A DNA stretch of 64,000 nt, taken from contig NZ_CP076543.1 in NCBI RefSeq assembly GCF_030440515.1, forward strand, positions 3,997,501-4,061,500, read 5' to 3'. The translations under genes were made by a program, and so were the position numbers. Origin of the DNA: Streptomyces xanthophaeus. GTDB taxonomy: Bacteria > Actinomycetota > Actinomycetes > Streptomycetales > Streptomycetaceae. This document shows positions 24,252 to 32,288 of the stretch, one piece after another. Below the pieces are notes generated by a model. The model worked only from the letters and a program-made list of their open reading frames with translations, searched no databases and was not told the origin of the DNA. How positions within the stretch are numbered: the first letter of the stretch is position 1; every line of letters begins with the position of its first letter.

Positions 24252-25247
24252 TCAGTCCTGGTCGGCCTCACCCGTGCCGCGGTGGCCGAGGCCGGTGCGT
24301 GCAGTGGTGGGGATGCGGCCCAGCCGGCCCGCCTGGAAGTCGTCGAAGGCCTGCTGCAGCTCGTGCTTGCTGTTCATCACGAACGGCCCGTAGTGCGCCA
24401 TCGGCTCCCGGATCGGACGTCCGCCGAGGAGCACGACCTCCAGGTCCGGAGCGTTGGAGTCCTGGGACGCGTCCGCCCGCACCGTGAGCGAGCCGCCCTC
24501 GCCGAAGACGGCCGTCTGCCCCGTCTGTACGGGCCGGCGGTCCTCGCCGACGGACCCGCGCCCGGCCATGACGTACGCCAGCGCGTTGAAGTCCTCGCGC
24601 CACGGCAGGGTGATCTGCGCGCCCGGCGAGACGGTCGCGTGGATCATCGTGATCGGGGTGTGGGTGATGCCCGGGCCCTGGTGGCCGTCGAGCTCACCGG
24701 CGATGACGCGGAGCAGGGAGCCGCCGTCCGGGGTGGTCAGCAGCTGGACCTGGCCGCCGCCGATGTCCTGGTAGCGCGGGGGCATCATCTTGTCGGAGGC
24801 CGGGAGGTTCACCCACAGCTGGAGGCCGTGGAACAGCCCGCCGGACACGACGAGGGACTCCGGCGGGGCCTCGATGTGCAGGAGGCCCGAGCCGGCGGTC
24901 ATCCACTGGGTGTCGCCGCCGTTGATGACGCCGCCGCCGCCGTTGCTGTCCTGGTGGACGAAGGTTCCGTCGATCAGGTACGTGACGGTCTCGAAGCCGC
25001 GGTGCGGGTGCCAGGGCGTGCCCTTGGGCTCACCGGGCGCGTACTCCACCTCACCCATCTGGTCCATCATGATGAACGGGTCGAGGTACTGGTAGTTGAT
25101 CCCGGCGAACGCGCGGCGCACCGGGAATCCCTCACCCTCGAACCCACCGGGAGCGGAGACGACGGCCAGCACCTTGCGCGGGACGGCGGCCTGCGGCTCG
25201 GCCACGCGCGGAAGGGTCAACGGGTTCTCAACAGTCACTGCGGGCAT
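24252..25247 (-). CDS. Pirin family protein
   Basis: Pirins are bicupin iron proteins; some act as quercetinases, others as redox-dependent regulators. This 331-residue protein has the N-terminal cupin metal site (GTPWHPHRGFETVTYL), GGDTQWMTAGSGLLHIE, and a second cupin from about residue 190. The His/His/His/Glu iron-binding set appears intact in the first cupin. The ATG at 25247 has a very good ribosome site (GAAGGAGG). A perfect 9-bp dyad (25267-25289) lies just upstream and suggests control by a MarR-type repressor. No quercetin-related gene adjoins it. Confidence 0.92.
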   Translation of the reverse strand: MPAVTVENPLTLPRVAEPQAAVPRKVLAVVSAPGGFEGEGFPVRRAFAGINYQYLDPFIMMDQMGEVEYAPGEPKGTPWHPHRGFETVTYLIDGTFVHQDSNGGGGVINGGDTQWMTAGSGLLHIEAPPESLVVSGGLFHGLQLWVNLPASDKMMPPRYQDIGGGQVQLLTTPDGGSLLRVIAGELDGHQGPGITHTPITMIHATVSPGAQITLPWREDFNALAYVMAGRGSVGEDRRPVQTGQTAVFGEGGSLTVRADASQDSNAPDLEVVLLGGRPIREPMAHYGPFVMNSKHELQQAFDDFQAGRLGRIPTTARTGLGHRGTGEADQD

Positions 25248-25266
25248 GGTCAGGACCTCCTTCTGC

Positions 25267-25289
25267 TTCGAGTTTAGTTGAAACTCGAA
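25267..25289. promoter_or_regulatory. Operator-like dyad upstream of pirin
   Basis: Arms TTCGAGTTT and AAACTCGAA pair perfectly around a 5-nt spacer, 20 bp before the pirin start. On the minus strand the spacer side contains TAAACT, which could be a -10 hexamer, so a bound protein would block transcription. The AT-rich composition stands out from the surrounding sequence. MarR-type regulators often bind sites like this; the regulator is not in view. Confidence 0.6.
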
Positions 25290-25315
25290 CTTTCTGCCAC
25301 ACCCCACAGAACGGA

Positions 25316-25348
25316 GAAGGCCCCGGAGGAAATTCCCCCGGGGCCTTC
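25316..25348. terminator. Terminator of the I36 inhibitor gene
   Basis: An 11-bp stem (GAAGGCCCCGG and its complement) with an 11-nt loop lies 33 bp past the end of the minus-strand inhibitor gene and upstream of pirin. It should stop the inhibitor transcript before the pirin operator. Confidence 0.65.
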
Positions 25349-25380
25349 GGGTCCTACCTGTACCTGCCGAGCCTGTCCGG

Positions 25381-25761
25381 CTAGTACCTGCTGAGCTTGA
25401 TCGAGTTCATCGGGGAGAGATTCTCCTGCCAGGTGGTACCGGGCGGCTGGACGTACGAGTCGCAGTTGCTCCCGTAGGAGTCGTAGCAGAGGCGGTCGAC
25501 CCAGCCGCCGGTCTGGTTGTTGACGACGAAGTGCGTCCCCTCCTGGCCGTAGAGCCGGTAGACGCCCTCCCAGTACACGTTGGACGGCCGGTCGTTGTTC
25601 CAGCCGGCGTCCCGCGGGTAGATGCAGACGGCGCCGGACGGGCAGCCGTGCCACGTTCCCGCGGCGTGCGCGGGCGACGCCGCCAGGACCCCCGTACCCA
25701 ACGCCATGACCCCCGCCGCCGCCAGAGCGGCGAGCTTCGTGCGGACCGTCGTATCCCTCAT
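25381..25761 (-). CDS. Secreted peptidase inhibitor I36-like protein
   Basis: This 126-residue precursor has a Sec signal peptide ending ASPAHA-A. The mature domain is Cys- and Tyr-rich: CPSGAVCIYPRDAGWNNDRPS, then a stretch with GGWVDRLCYDSYGSNC. It fits the SMPI-like (I36) or beta/gamma-crystallin-like secreted family common in Streptomyces. Four cysteines could form two disulfides. The original family member inhibits metalloproteases; activity here is not proven. The ATG at 25761 was chosen because GAGGAG lies 6 nt upstream. An ArsR-like regulator gene lies upstream on the same strand. Confidence 0.75.
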   Translation of the reverse strand: MRDTTVRTKLAALAAAGVMALGTGVLAASPAHAAGTWHGCPSGAVCIYPRDAGWNNDRPSNVYWEGVYRLYGQEGTHFVVNNQTGGWVDRLCYDSYGSNCDSYVQPPGTTWQENLSPMNSIKLSRY

Positions 25762-25929
25762 CACTGTCTCCTCGCCCGAAGGTGCGGGGCCCCCGTGGTC
25801 TCCCCCGCGGCACCGATGTTCCGGCGTCGCGCGGATGCGCCGCGATGGTTTCGTTCCTGACCGAAAGGACCGGGCGCGTCGGCGGCCGACAGACGCTGCC
25901 GGCGAGGGACCGCCCCGGCCCCGCGGGCC

Positions 25930-26898
25930 TCAGCCGCCGCTGTGGAGCAGGTCCACGCCCAGGCCCGTCACCGAGTGCAGGACGGCCTTGCCGTCGCGCT
26001 GCGTGGTGATCAGGCCGGCCGCGCGCAGGGTCCGGGTGTGTTCGGAGGCCGACGGCAGGCTGATGTCGAGGTCCCGGGCCAGCTCGCTGGTCGTGCGCTG
26101 CTCGATCAGCGACTGGAGCACGGCCGCCCGGGTCCGGCCCAGCAGGGCGTCCAGCGCCCCCTGTGCCGGACCCGGGCCGACCAGGGGCAGGGGCGTCAGC
26201 GCCGGGTAGAGCAGCAGGCACCTGCCGTCGGGGCCGTCCGGGCCCTCGGCGAGCAGCGGCCGGCCCGTCCAGAACGGCGAGGGCATCAGCAGCAGGCCGC
26301 GCCCGCCGAGGCGGACCTCGTAGTGCGGCGGCCCGTCCACCTCCAGCACCGTGCCCGCCCAGGAGGCCAGCGGATGCGTGCCGGCCAGGCACGCCTTGAT
26401 GCCGTGGGCGGCCAGCAGCCGGCTGCGCCAGGCCACGTCCGCCTGGAAGGACTGCCGGATCCGCGGCCAGTGCGGGGCGACGACCACCTCGTACGCGGAC
26501 CGGAGCGCGCCGCCGAGCTGGTCCCAGGCCTCGCGGTCCTGGGCCCACAGGGCGCGCAGCCAGGACGCGGAACCGGGGGCCCGGTCGGCTACGCGGCGCA
26601 GCTCGCCGGGGGTCAGGCGCGGGCCGGCCTCCCGTACGACGGCCAGCCCCTCCTCCAGGGTGCGCGCGTACGGCTCGACGAACTGGGGGTTGTCGCCGTC
26701 GGGGCGCAGGAGGTCGACCAGCGGGCGGGCGCGGCCGGGCAGCTCCCGGCCGACACGGTTGCGCCAGCGGCCGAAAACCGCCTGTTCGTCGGTGCGCTGC
26801 CAGGCCACCATCGCCATGCCCAGCTCGACCAGCGGCAGCGGCTCGCTCGCGAAGGTGATGTTGAGCAGGTCCTCCGCCGTGAAGTGCACGCGCAGCAC
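25930..26898 (-). CDS. ArsR-like winged-helix transcriptional regulator
   Basis: This 322-residue protein has a long N-terminal domain (MLRVHFTAEDLLNITFASEPLPL...) typical of a Streptomyces regulator subgroup. A C-terminal ArsR-type winged helix (about residues 240-315) follows, with ALLGRTRAAVLQSL, TTSELARDLDISLPSASEHTRTLRAAGLI and the wing RDGKAVLHSVT. The N-terminal domain may sense a ligand. It lies 168 bp upstream of the I36 inhibitor gene on the same strand. Such regulator/secreted-inhibitor pairs recur in Streptomyces, so control of its neighbour is a fair guess. No operator was identified. Confidence 0.75.
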   Translation of the reverse strand: MLRVHFTAEDLLNITFASEPLPLVELGMAMVAWQRTDEQAVFGRWRNRVGRELPGRARPLVDLLRPDGDNPQFVEPYARTLEEGLAVVREAGPRLTPGELRRVADRAPGSASWLRALWAQDREAWDQLGGALRSAYEVVVAPHWPRIRQSFQADVAWRSRLLAAHGIKACLAGTHPLASWAGTVLEVDGPPHYEVRLGGRGLLLMPSPFWTGRPLLAEGPDGPDGRCLLLYPALTPLPLVGPGPAQGALDALLGRTRAAVLQSLIEQRTTSELARDLDISLPSASEHTRTLRAAGLITTQRDGKAVLHSVTGLGVDLLHSGG

Positions 26899-27008
26899 GA
26901 TCCGCCCCCCGTCAGGCGTCAGCCGGTACCTCTACGGCCGGAGCAGGCCGCCCGGCCGCCCGGCCCTCTGGCCCTCTGGTCCTCTGGCCCTCTACGCAGC
27001 CGTGTCGT

Positions 27009-27479
27009 CTAGCCGTACATCCGGCGCATCGCGAAGTCGACCATCTGCTCGACGGCCTTCGCGTCGAAGACCATCCGGTGGTCGCCCTCCATGTCGAGGA
27101 CGAAGCCGTACCCGGTCGGCAGCAGGTCGATCACCTCGGCGCCGGTGATCACGAAGTACTTGGACTCCTTGCCGGCGTACCGGCGCAGCTCCTTGAGCGT
27201 GGTGAACATGGGGATGACCGGGTGCTGCGTGTTGTGCAGCGCCAGGAATCCGGGGGTGTCGCCGCGCGGGCAGTAGACCTTCGAGGTGGCGAAGATCTGC
27301 TGGAAGTCCTCGGCGGAGAGGGACCCCGTGGTGAAGGCCCGCACGGCGTCGGCGAGCGACGGTGGCGAGGGCTCGGGGTAGAGCGGCTGCTCGGCGTAAC
27401 CGCCGGCCATCTGCTGCGGGGCGGCGTACTGCTGCTGCCCCGCGTGCCCCGCGCTCACGTTCTGGTCGTAGCCGTACAT
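27009..27479 (-). CDS. SseB-like N-terminal domain protein
   Basis: This 156-residue protein has a Gln/Pro/Tyr-rich N-terminus (about 55 residues) and a C-terminal SseB-type domain. Characteristic stretches are FATSKVYCPRGDTPGFLAL, IPMFTTLKELRRYAG and LLPTGYGFVLDMEGDHRMVF. Actinobacterial members are cytoplasmic proteins of unknown function. The ATG at 27479 begins MYGYDQNV; earlier in-frame codons would overlap the operators of the divergent acyl-CoA dehydrogenase. It is a single-gene unit. Confidence 0.75.
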   Translation of the reverse strand: MYGYDQNVSAGHAGQQQYAAPQQMAGGYAEQPLYPEPSPPSLADAVRAFTTGSLSAEDFQQIFATSKVYCPRGDTPGFLALHNTQHPVIPMFTTLKELRRYAGKESKYFVITGAEVIDLLPTGYGFVLDMEGDHRMVFDAKAVEQMVDFAMRRMYG

Positions 27480-27560
27480 GGGGCGAAGCCTACCGACCGG
27501 CCACTCGCCGTCGGACACGTATTTCCCGCCAGGCTTGACGCTGGTCACAGTCGTCAGGGG

Positions 27561-27607
27561 TTGCGTCTTATTACCGACGGGTAGCATCATTACGTTACCG
27601 ATTGGTA
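27561..27607 (+). promoter_or_regulatory. Tandem operators and putative promoter of acyl-CoA dehydrogenase
   Basis: Two 12-bp dyads of the form TACC-N4-GGTA lie at 27572-27583 (TACCGACGGGTA) and 27596-27607 (TACCGATTGGTA), with centres 24 bp apart. A possible promoter (TTGCGT at 27561, TAGCAT at 27582) brackets the first dyad, so a repressor bound there would block polymerase. The pattern fits a TetR-family fatty-acid-degradation regulator. The dyads are seen directly; the regulator type is inferred. Confidence 0.6.
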
Positions 27608-27652
27608 TGTACGAGGAACCCTGTCTCCCCGAGCCTTAACGGAGCCGTCGCC

Positions 27653-29479
27653 ATGGGGCACTACAAGTCGAATCTCCGCGACATCGAGTTCAACCTCTTC
27701 GAGGTGCTCGGCCGCGACAAGCAGTACGGCACCGGTCCGTTCGAGGAGATGGACACCGAGACCGCCAAGAGCGTCCTGTCCGAGATCGCCCGCCTCGCCG
27801 AGAACGAGCTGGCCGCCTCCTTCGAGGACGCCGACCGCAACCCGCCGGTCTTCGACCCGGCCACCAACACCGCGCCCGTCCCCGCCTCCTTCAAGAAGAG
27901 CTACGAAGCCTTCATGGAGTCGGAGTACTGGCGCCTGGGCCTGCCCGAGGAGATCGGCGGCACCACCTCGCCCCGCTCCCTGATCTGGGCCTACGCGGAG
28001 CTGCTGCTCGGCTCGAACCCGGCCATCTGGATGTACTCCTCCGGCCCGGCGTTCGCCGGCATCCTCTTCGAAGAGGGCAACGAGGCGCAGAAGAAGGTCG
28101 CGCAGATAGCCGTCGAGAAGCGCTGGGGCTCCACCATGGTCCTCACCGAGCCGGACGCCGGCTCGGACGTCGGCGCCGGCCGCACCAAGGCGGTCCAGCA
28201 GGCTGACGGCTCCTGGCACATCGAGGGCGTGAAGCGCTTCATCACGTCCGGTGAGCACGACATGGAGGAGAACATCCTCCACTACGTCCTCGCGCGCCCC
28301 GAGGGCCACGGCCCGGGCACCAAGGGCCTGTCCCTCTTCCTCGTCCCGAAGTTCCACTTCGACTGGGAGACCGGCGAGCTGGGCGAGCGCAACGGCGTCT
28401 ACGCCACCAACGTCGAGCACAAGATGGGCCTCAAGGCCTCCAACACGTGCGAGATGACCTTCGGCGACCAGCACCCCGCCAAGGGCTGGCTGATCGGTGA
28501 CAAGCACGACGGCATCCGCCAGATGTTCATGATCATCGAGTTCGCCCGCATGATGGTCGGCACGAAGGCCATCGCGACCCTCTCCACCGGCTACCTGAAC
28601 GCGCTGGAGTACGCCAAGGAGCGCGTGCAGGGCCCGGACCTGGCGAACTTCATGGACAAGACCGCGCCCAAGGTCACCATCACGCACCACCCCGACGTGC
28701 GCCGCTCGCTCATGACGCAGAAGGCCTACGCCGAGGGCATGCGCGCCCTGGTCCTCTACACGGCCTCCGTGCAGGACGAGATCCAGCTCAAGCAGGCCGC
28801 GGGCGAGGACGCCTCCGCCGAGATCGGCCTGAACGACCTGCTCCTGCCGATCGTGAAGGGCTACGGCTCCGAGAAGTCCTACGAGCAGCTCGCGCAGTCC
28901 CTGCAGACCTTCGGCGGCTCCGGGTACCTGCAGGAGTACCCGATCGAGCAGTACATCCGCGACGCCAAGATCGACACCCTCTACGAGGGCACCACGGCCA
29001 TCCAGGGCCAGGACTTCTTCTTCCGGAAGATCGTCCGCGACCAGGGCGCCTCCCTGAACGTCCTCTCCGAGACGATCAAGAAGTTCCTGGCCGAGGCCGT
29101 CGGCGGCGAGGAGCTGGCCGGCGCCCGCGACGCGCTCGCCAAGGCCGCCGTCGACCTGGAGGCCATCGTCGGCCAGATGATCGTCGACCTCACCGCCACC
29201 GGCGAGGACGTCAAGAACATCTACAAGGTCGGCCAGAACACCACCCGCCTGCTGATGGCCTCCGGTGACGTGGTCGTCGGTTACCTGCTGCTCAAGGGCG
29301 CCGCCGTGGCCGCCGAGAAGCTGGCGACCGCCGCCCCGAAGGACGTCCCCTTCTACACCGGCAAGATCGCCGCCGCGAAGTTCTTCGCGTCGCAGGTCCT
29401 GCCGAACGTCTCGGTCCAGCGCCAGCTGGCCGAGGTCGTCGACAACTCCCTCATGGAGCTCGACGAGGCCGCCTTCTAG
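27653..29479 (+). CDS. Acyl-CoA dehydrogenase (long form, ~608 aa)
   Basis: This flavoenzyme should oxidise acyl-CoA to trans-2-enoyl-CoA, the first step of beta-oxidation. At 608 residues it is the longer actinobacterial/proteobacterial type with an extra C-terminal helical domain. FAD/substrate motifs are present: [28 protein letters not shown] and, near residue 430, [38 protein letters not shown]; the last contains the glutamate expected as catalytic base. The ATG at 27653 is preceded by GGAGCC. Two dyad operators lie upstream and a strong hairpin lies downstream, so it is a regulated single-gene unit. Confidence 0.93.
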   Translation: MGHYKSNLRDIEFNLFEVLGRDKQYGTGPFEEMDTETAKSVLSEIARLAENELAASFEDADRNPPVFDPATNTAPVPASFKKSYEAFMESEYWRLGLPEEIGGTTSPRSLIWAYAELLLGSNPAIWMYSSGPAFAGILFEEGNEAQKKVAQIAVEKRWGSTMVLTEPDAGSDVGAGRTKAVQQADGSWHIEGVKRFITSGEHDMEENILHYVLARPEGHGPGTKGLSLFLVPKFHFDWETGELGERNGVYATNVEHKMGLKASNTCEMTFGDQHPAKGWLIGDKHDGIRQMFMIIEFARMMVGTKAIATLSTGYLNALEYAKERVQGPDLANFMDKTAPKVTITHHPDVRRSLMTQKAYAEGMRALVLYTASVQDEIQLKQAAGEDASAEIGLNDLLLPIVKGYGSEKSYEQLAQSLQTFGGSGYLQEYPIEQYIRDAKIDTLYEGTTAIQGQDFFFRKIVRDQGASLNVLSETIKKFLAEAVGGEELAGARDALAKAAVDLEAIVGQMIVDLTATGEDVKNIYKVGQNTTRLLMASGDVVVGYLLLKGAAVAAEKLATAAPKDVPFYTGKIAAAKFFASQVLPNVSVQRQLAEVVDNSLMELDEAAF

Positions 29480-29510
29480 GCCGGTCGCGCCACCGCCGCG
29501 CACACGCACC

Positions 29511-29545
29511 AGCGGCCGGGCCCCCCGCACAGGGGCCCGGCCGCT
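29511..29545. terminator. Terminator of acyl-CoA dehydrogenase
   Basis: A 14-bp GC stem (AGCGGCCGGGCCCC and its complement) with a 7-nt loop begins 32 bp after the stop codon. It is a typical Streptomyces factor-independent hairpin without a T tract. Confidence 0.75.
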
Positions 29546-29618
29546 GCCGCGTACCCGGGCCCAGGCCCCTGTCCTGCGGCTTTCCCCGATGTCAGTCGTT
29601 CATGGGACGCTCGTACAC

Positions 29619-30347
29619 ATGAGTCCACAGGATCAGCACGGCAGCAGGGGGTACTCCGTCCCCACCGGGCGTCCGTACGCCCTCAAGGAGCTGCAGGCGA
29701 GCCTGGGCAGCCTCGGCGACCACCTGCGCGAGCTGTACGACGGCGCCCACCCCGCCGAGTACGACACCATCGCCGACGCGCTGTACGTGGCCTTCCAGAC
29801 GGCCACCGGACTGGCTCCCGCCAAGAGCTACACCGGCTGCCCCGAGCACCCCAACGGCGCCCTCGACCCCGAGGCACCCGAAGGCTGGGGCCGCTGCCTC
29901 ATCTGCAACGACCGGCGGCGCCTCGGAGCGCGCCGGCACGGCGGCCCGCCCGCCGCCCCCGCCGGAGAGCAGCGGCGTCTGGGCTACCCCGTACCGGACC
30001 CCCCGTACACGCTCCAGCGGCTGCGCACGTACGTGCGTACCGTCGAGGACCAGCGGTTCCACCTGGGCCTGTCCTCGCCCGCCGAGGACTTCGTCCGCAT
30101 CGCCGACGACCTCCACCGCGCCTTCATCGTCGCCCGCGAACTCTCCCGGCCGCGCAACGCCTCGGGATGCGCCGAACATCCCGGCGCGCCGATCGACCCC
30201 GATGCTCCTCCCGGCGAGGCCTGTATCTTCTGCGCCGGACGCAAAAGACGCGCGCAGCGCTCCCCGCAGACCCCGGAGATGCTCCCGCGCATCCGCCGTG
30301 GCGAGCGCAGGCAGCTGCAGCGCCGATTCGAGCGTCCGCCGGGCTGA
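29619..30347 (+). CDS. Hypothetical protein with two copies of a Cys/His motif
   Basis: This 242-residue cytoplasmic protein is made of two related halves of about 110 residues. Each has a helical start (LGDHLRELYDGAHPAEYDTIADALYVAF; DFVRIADDLHRAFIVA). Each is followed by a possible zinc site with the form GC-x2-HP ... C-x2-C (GCPEHP...CLIC and GCAEHP...CIFC). The C-terminus is Arg-rich, which might bind nucleic acid. The family is unknown to me. The ATG at 29619 was chosen; an in-frame ATG at 29589 is possible. It stands between the acyl-CoA dehydrogenase and a TnpB relic. Confidence 0.7.
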   Translation: MSPQDQHGSRGYSVPTGRPYALKELQASLGSLGDHLRELYDGAHPAEYDTIADALYVAFQTATGLAPAKSYTGCPEHPNGALDPEAPEGWGRCLICNDRRRLGARRHGGPPAAPAGEQRRLGYPVPDPPYTLQRLRTYVRTVEDQRFHLGLSSPAEDFVRIADDLHRAFIVARELSRPRNASGCAEHPGAPIDPDAPPGEACIFCAGRKRRAQRSPQTPEMLPRIRRGERRQLQRRFERPPG

Positions 30348-30444
30348 AAACCGACGGGACCGCAGGGGCAAAGGGCGCGGATCCACATCTCCCGGCTGTC
30401 GCACGGTCCGGCCATGACGAACACGAACCCGACCCTCGTTAAGG

Positions 30445-30957
30445 TGAACCACTTGGCTTCCTCCCCTCCCTAGCGGGAGGGGATTCCCACACTCGCGCGT
30501 GGGGATTCCTGTTTCGCCACGGACCGCCCCGACCGAGAGGAGGACTCCCGATGAGGTCTCACACCCGCTCCACAGGCAGCAGCCGCCGGCCCGGCGGCCA
30601 GAAGACCGACCGCGGCGTTCCCGTCCCGGTCGTGGGTGGTCCCACAGCTCCCGCAGGTCCGCTCGCGGACGCTCGAACGTGCCGGCCTGTGGTTCCGCAG
30701 CATGTCGGCGACCGCCAGGTCGTACACCTTCCGCACCCACCCGAACGTCCGCGACAGTTCCACGGCCTGCGCGTCCGTCGGATAGAAACGCTACTTGAAC
30801 GACCGCTCCACGGAAGGAAACCCCACAGCGTGGAGGCTGCGGTCGGTCACGATCCGAACACAAGCACAGGTCACAGCCTCACGCTGCGGCAGTTCGCCAC
30901 AGCGAGGCTCCGAGCCGGAACTGCGTTTCCTCACCCGGCTGAAGCCGGGGGCTTCCA
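30445..30957 (-). mobile_element. Relic of an IS605/IS1341-type (TnpB) element
   Basis: This segment of about 0.5 kb replaces what would be ordinary intergenic DNA. It holds a gutted tnpB (30470-30811, minus strand). A perfect 8-bp hairpin (CCCCTCCC-TAGC-GGGAGGGG, 30463-30482) overlaps the tnpB stop, where TnpB elements form their right end and guide-RNA scaffold. A second hairpin (CCCGGC-TGAA-GCCGGG, 30934-30949) lies at the other side. Exact ends cannot be fixed. No TnpA (Y1 transposase) gene is present, so it is immobile on its own. Confidence 0.7.
30470..30811 (-). pseudogene. tnpB remnant (RNA-guided nuclease, internally deleted)
   Basis: Read on the minus strand, this begins like TnpB (SFK-stop-RFYPTDAQAVELSRTFGWVRKVYDLA). 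It then jumps directly to the C-terminal zinc-finger/RuvC end (TCGSCGTTHDRDGNAAVGLLAAG). The central part of the gene (roughly 300 residues, including the first RuvC aspartate) is missing, and a TAG at 30791-30793 interrupts the N-terminal part. It cannot encode an active nuclease. The reading frame ends inside the right-end hairpin, as in intact TnpB genes. It is evidence of an old insertion. Confidence 0.85.
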
Positions 30958-30972
30958 CACAAGGGAAATACG

Positions 30973-32265
30973 ATGAGCTCTCCCGCCCGCTTCGACCGCG
31001 GCCACACCGACGATCTGATGACCTTCCTGACGGCCAGTCCGTCGCCGTACCACGCCGTGGCCAACGCGGCGGAGCGGCTGGAGAAGGCGGGCTTCAGGCA
31101 GTTGTCGGAAACGGACGCCTGGGATGCGGGCACCGGGGGCAAGTTCGTGCTCCGCGGCGGTGCGCTCATCGCCTGGTTCGTCCCCGAAGGCGCGGCCGCC
31201 CACACCCCGTTCCGGATCGTCGGCGCGCACACCGACTCCCCGAACCTGCGGGTCAAGCCGCTGCCGGACACGGGCTCGCAGGGCTGGCGGCAGATCGCCG
31301 TCGAGATCTACGGCGGCACCCTGCTCAACACATGGCTGGACCGCGACCTGGGACTGGCCGGGCGGCTGACCCTGCGCGACGGCACCGAGCGCCTGGTGAA
31401 CGTGGACCGCGCACTGCTGCGCGTCCCCCAACTCGCCGTGCACCTGGACCGGTCGGTGAACAGCGACGGCCTCAAGCTCGACAAGCAGCGGCACATGCAG
31501 CCGATCTGGGGACTGGGCGACGTCCAGGAGGGCGACCTCATCTCCTTCCTGGAGGAGGAAGAGGGCCTGGAGCAGGGGTCGGTGGCCGGCTGGGACCTGA
31601 TGGTCCACTCCATCGAGCCGCCGTCGTACCTGGGCCGCGACCGCGAGCTGGTGGCCGGCCCGCGCATGGACAACCTGCTGTCGGTGCACGCGGGCGTCGC
31701 GGCGCTGGCCGCGGTCTCCGCCACCGGCAAGCTCGACCACATCCCGGTGCTGGCCGCCTTCGACCACGAGGAGAACGGCTCGCAGTCCGACACGGGCGCG
31801 GACGGCCCGCTGCTGGGCAACGTGCTGGAACGTTCAGTCTTCGCCCGCGGGGGCTCGTACGAGGACCGCGCGCGGGCCTTCGCGGGCACCATCTGCCTGT
31901 CCTCGGACACCGGGCACGCCGTGCACCCCAACTACGGTGAGCGGCACGACCCGACGCACCACCCGCGCGCCAACGGCGGACCGATCCTGAAGGTCAACGT
32001 CAACCAGCGGTACGCCACCGACGGCAGCGGGCGGGCCGTGTTCGCCGCCGCGTGCGAGCGGGCCGGCATCCCGTGGCAGACCTTCGTCTCCAACAACTCG
32101 ATGCCGTGCGGCACCACGATCGGCCCGATCACCGCCGCCCGCCACGGCATTCAGACCGTGGACATCGGCGTCGCGATCCTCTCGATGCACAGCGCCCGCG
32201 AACTGTGCGGCGCGGACGACCCGTTCCTGCTGGCGAACGCCTTGGTGGCCTTCCTGGAGGGCTGA
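30973..32265 (+). CDS. M18 family aminopeptidase
   Basis: This 430-residue metalloenzyme should remove N-terminal (often acidic) residues from peptides in the cytoplasm. M18 metal-site motifs are visible: VGAHTDSPNLRVKP, GPRMDNLLSVHAG, FDHEENGSQSDTGADGP, SSDTGHAVHPNY and a late SMHSARELCG. The length is normal for the family. The ATG at 30973 is preceded by AAGGGAAA; the TnpB relic ends just before it, so its native promoter may have been displaced. A hairpin that begins inside the last codons forms the terminator. Confidence 0.93.
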   Translation: MSSPARFDRGHTDDLMTFLTASPSPYHAVANAAERLEKAGFRQLSETDAWDAGTGGKFVLRGGALIAWFVPEGAAAHTPFRIVGAHTDSPNLRVKPLPDTGSQGWRQIAVEIYGGTLLNTWLDRDLGLAGRLTLRDGTERLVNVDRALLRVPQLAVHLDRSVNSDGLKLDKQRHMQPIWGLGDVQEGDLISFLEEEEGLEQGSVAGWDLMVHSIEPPSYLGRDRELVAGPRMDNLLSVHAGVAALAAVSATGKLDHIPVLAAFDHEENGSQSDTGADGPLLGNVLERSVFARGGSYEDRARAFAGTICLSSDTGHAVHPNYGERHDPTHHPRANGGPILKVNVNQRYATDGSGRAVFAAACERAGIPWQTFVSNNSMPCGTTIGPITAARHGIQTVDIGVAILSMHSARELCGADDPFLLANALVAFLEG

Positions 32266-32282
32266 GCCCCCAGGAAGGCCAC
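32245..32282. terminator. Terminator overlapping the M18 stop codon
   Basis: A perfect 13-bp stem (GTGGCCTTCCTGG and its complement) starts inside the last codons of the M18 gene and spans its TGA. It sits between convergent genes and probably ends both. The constraint of coding and folding on the same bases is unusual. Confidence 0.65.
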
Positions 32283-32288
32283 GGCCGG

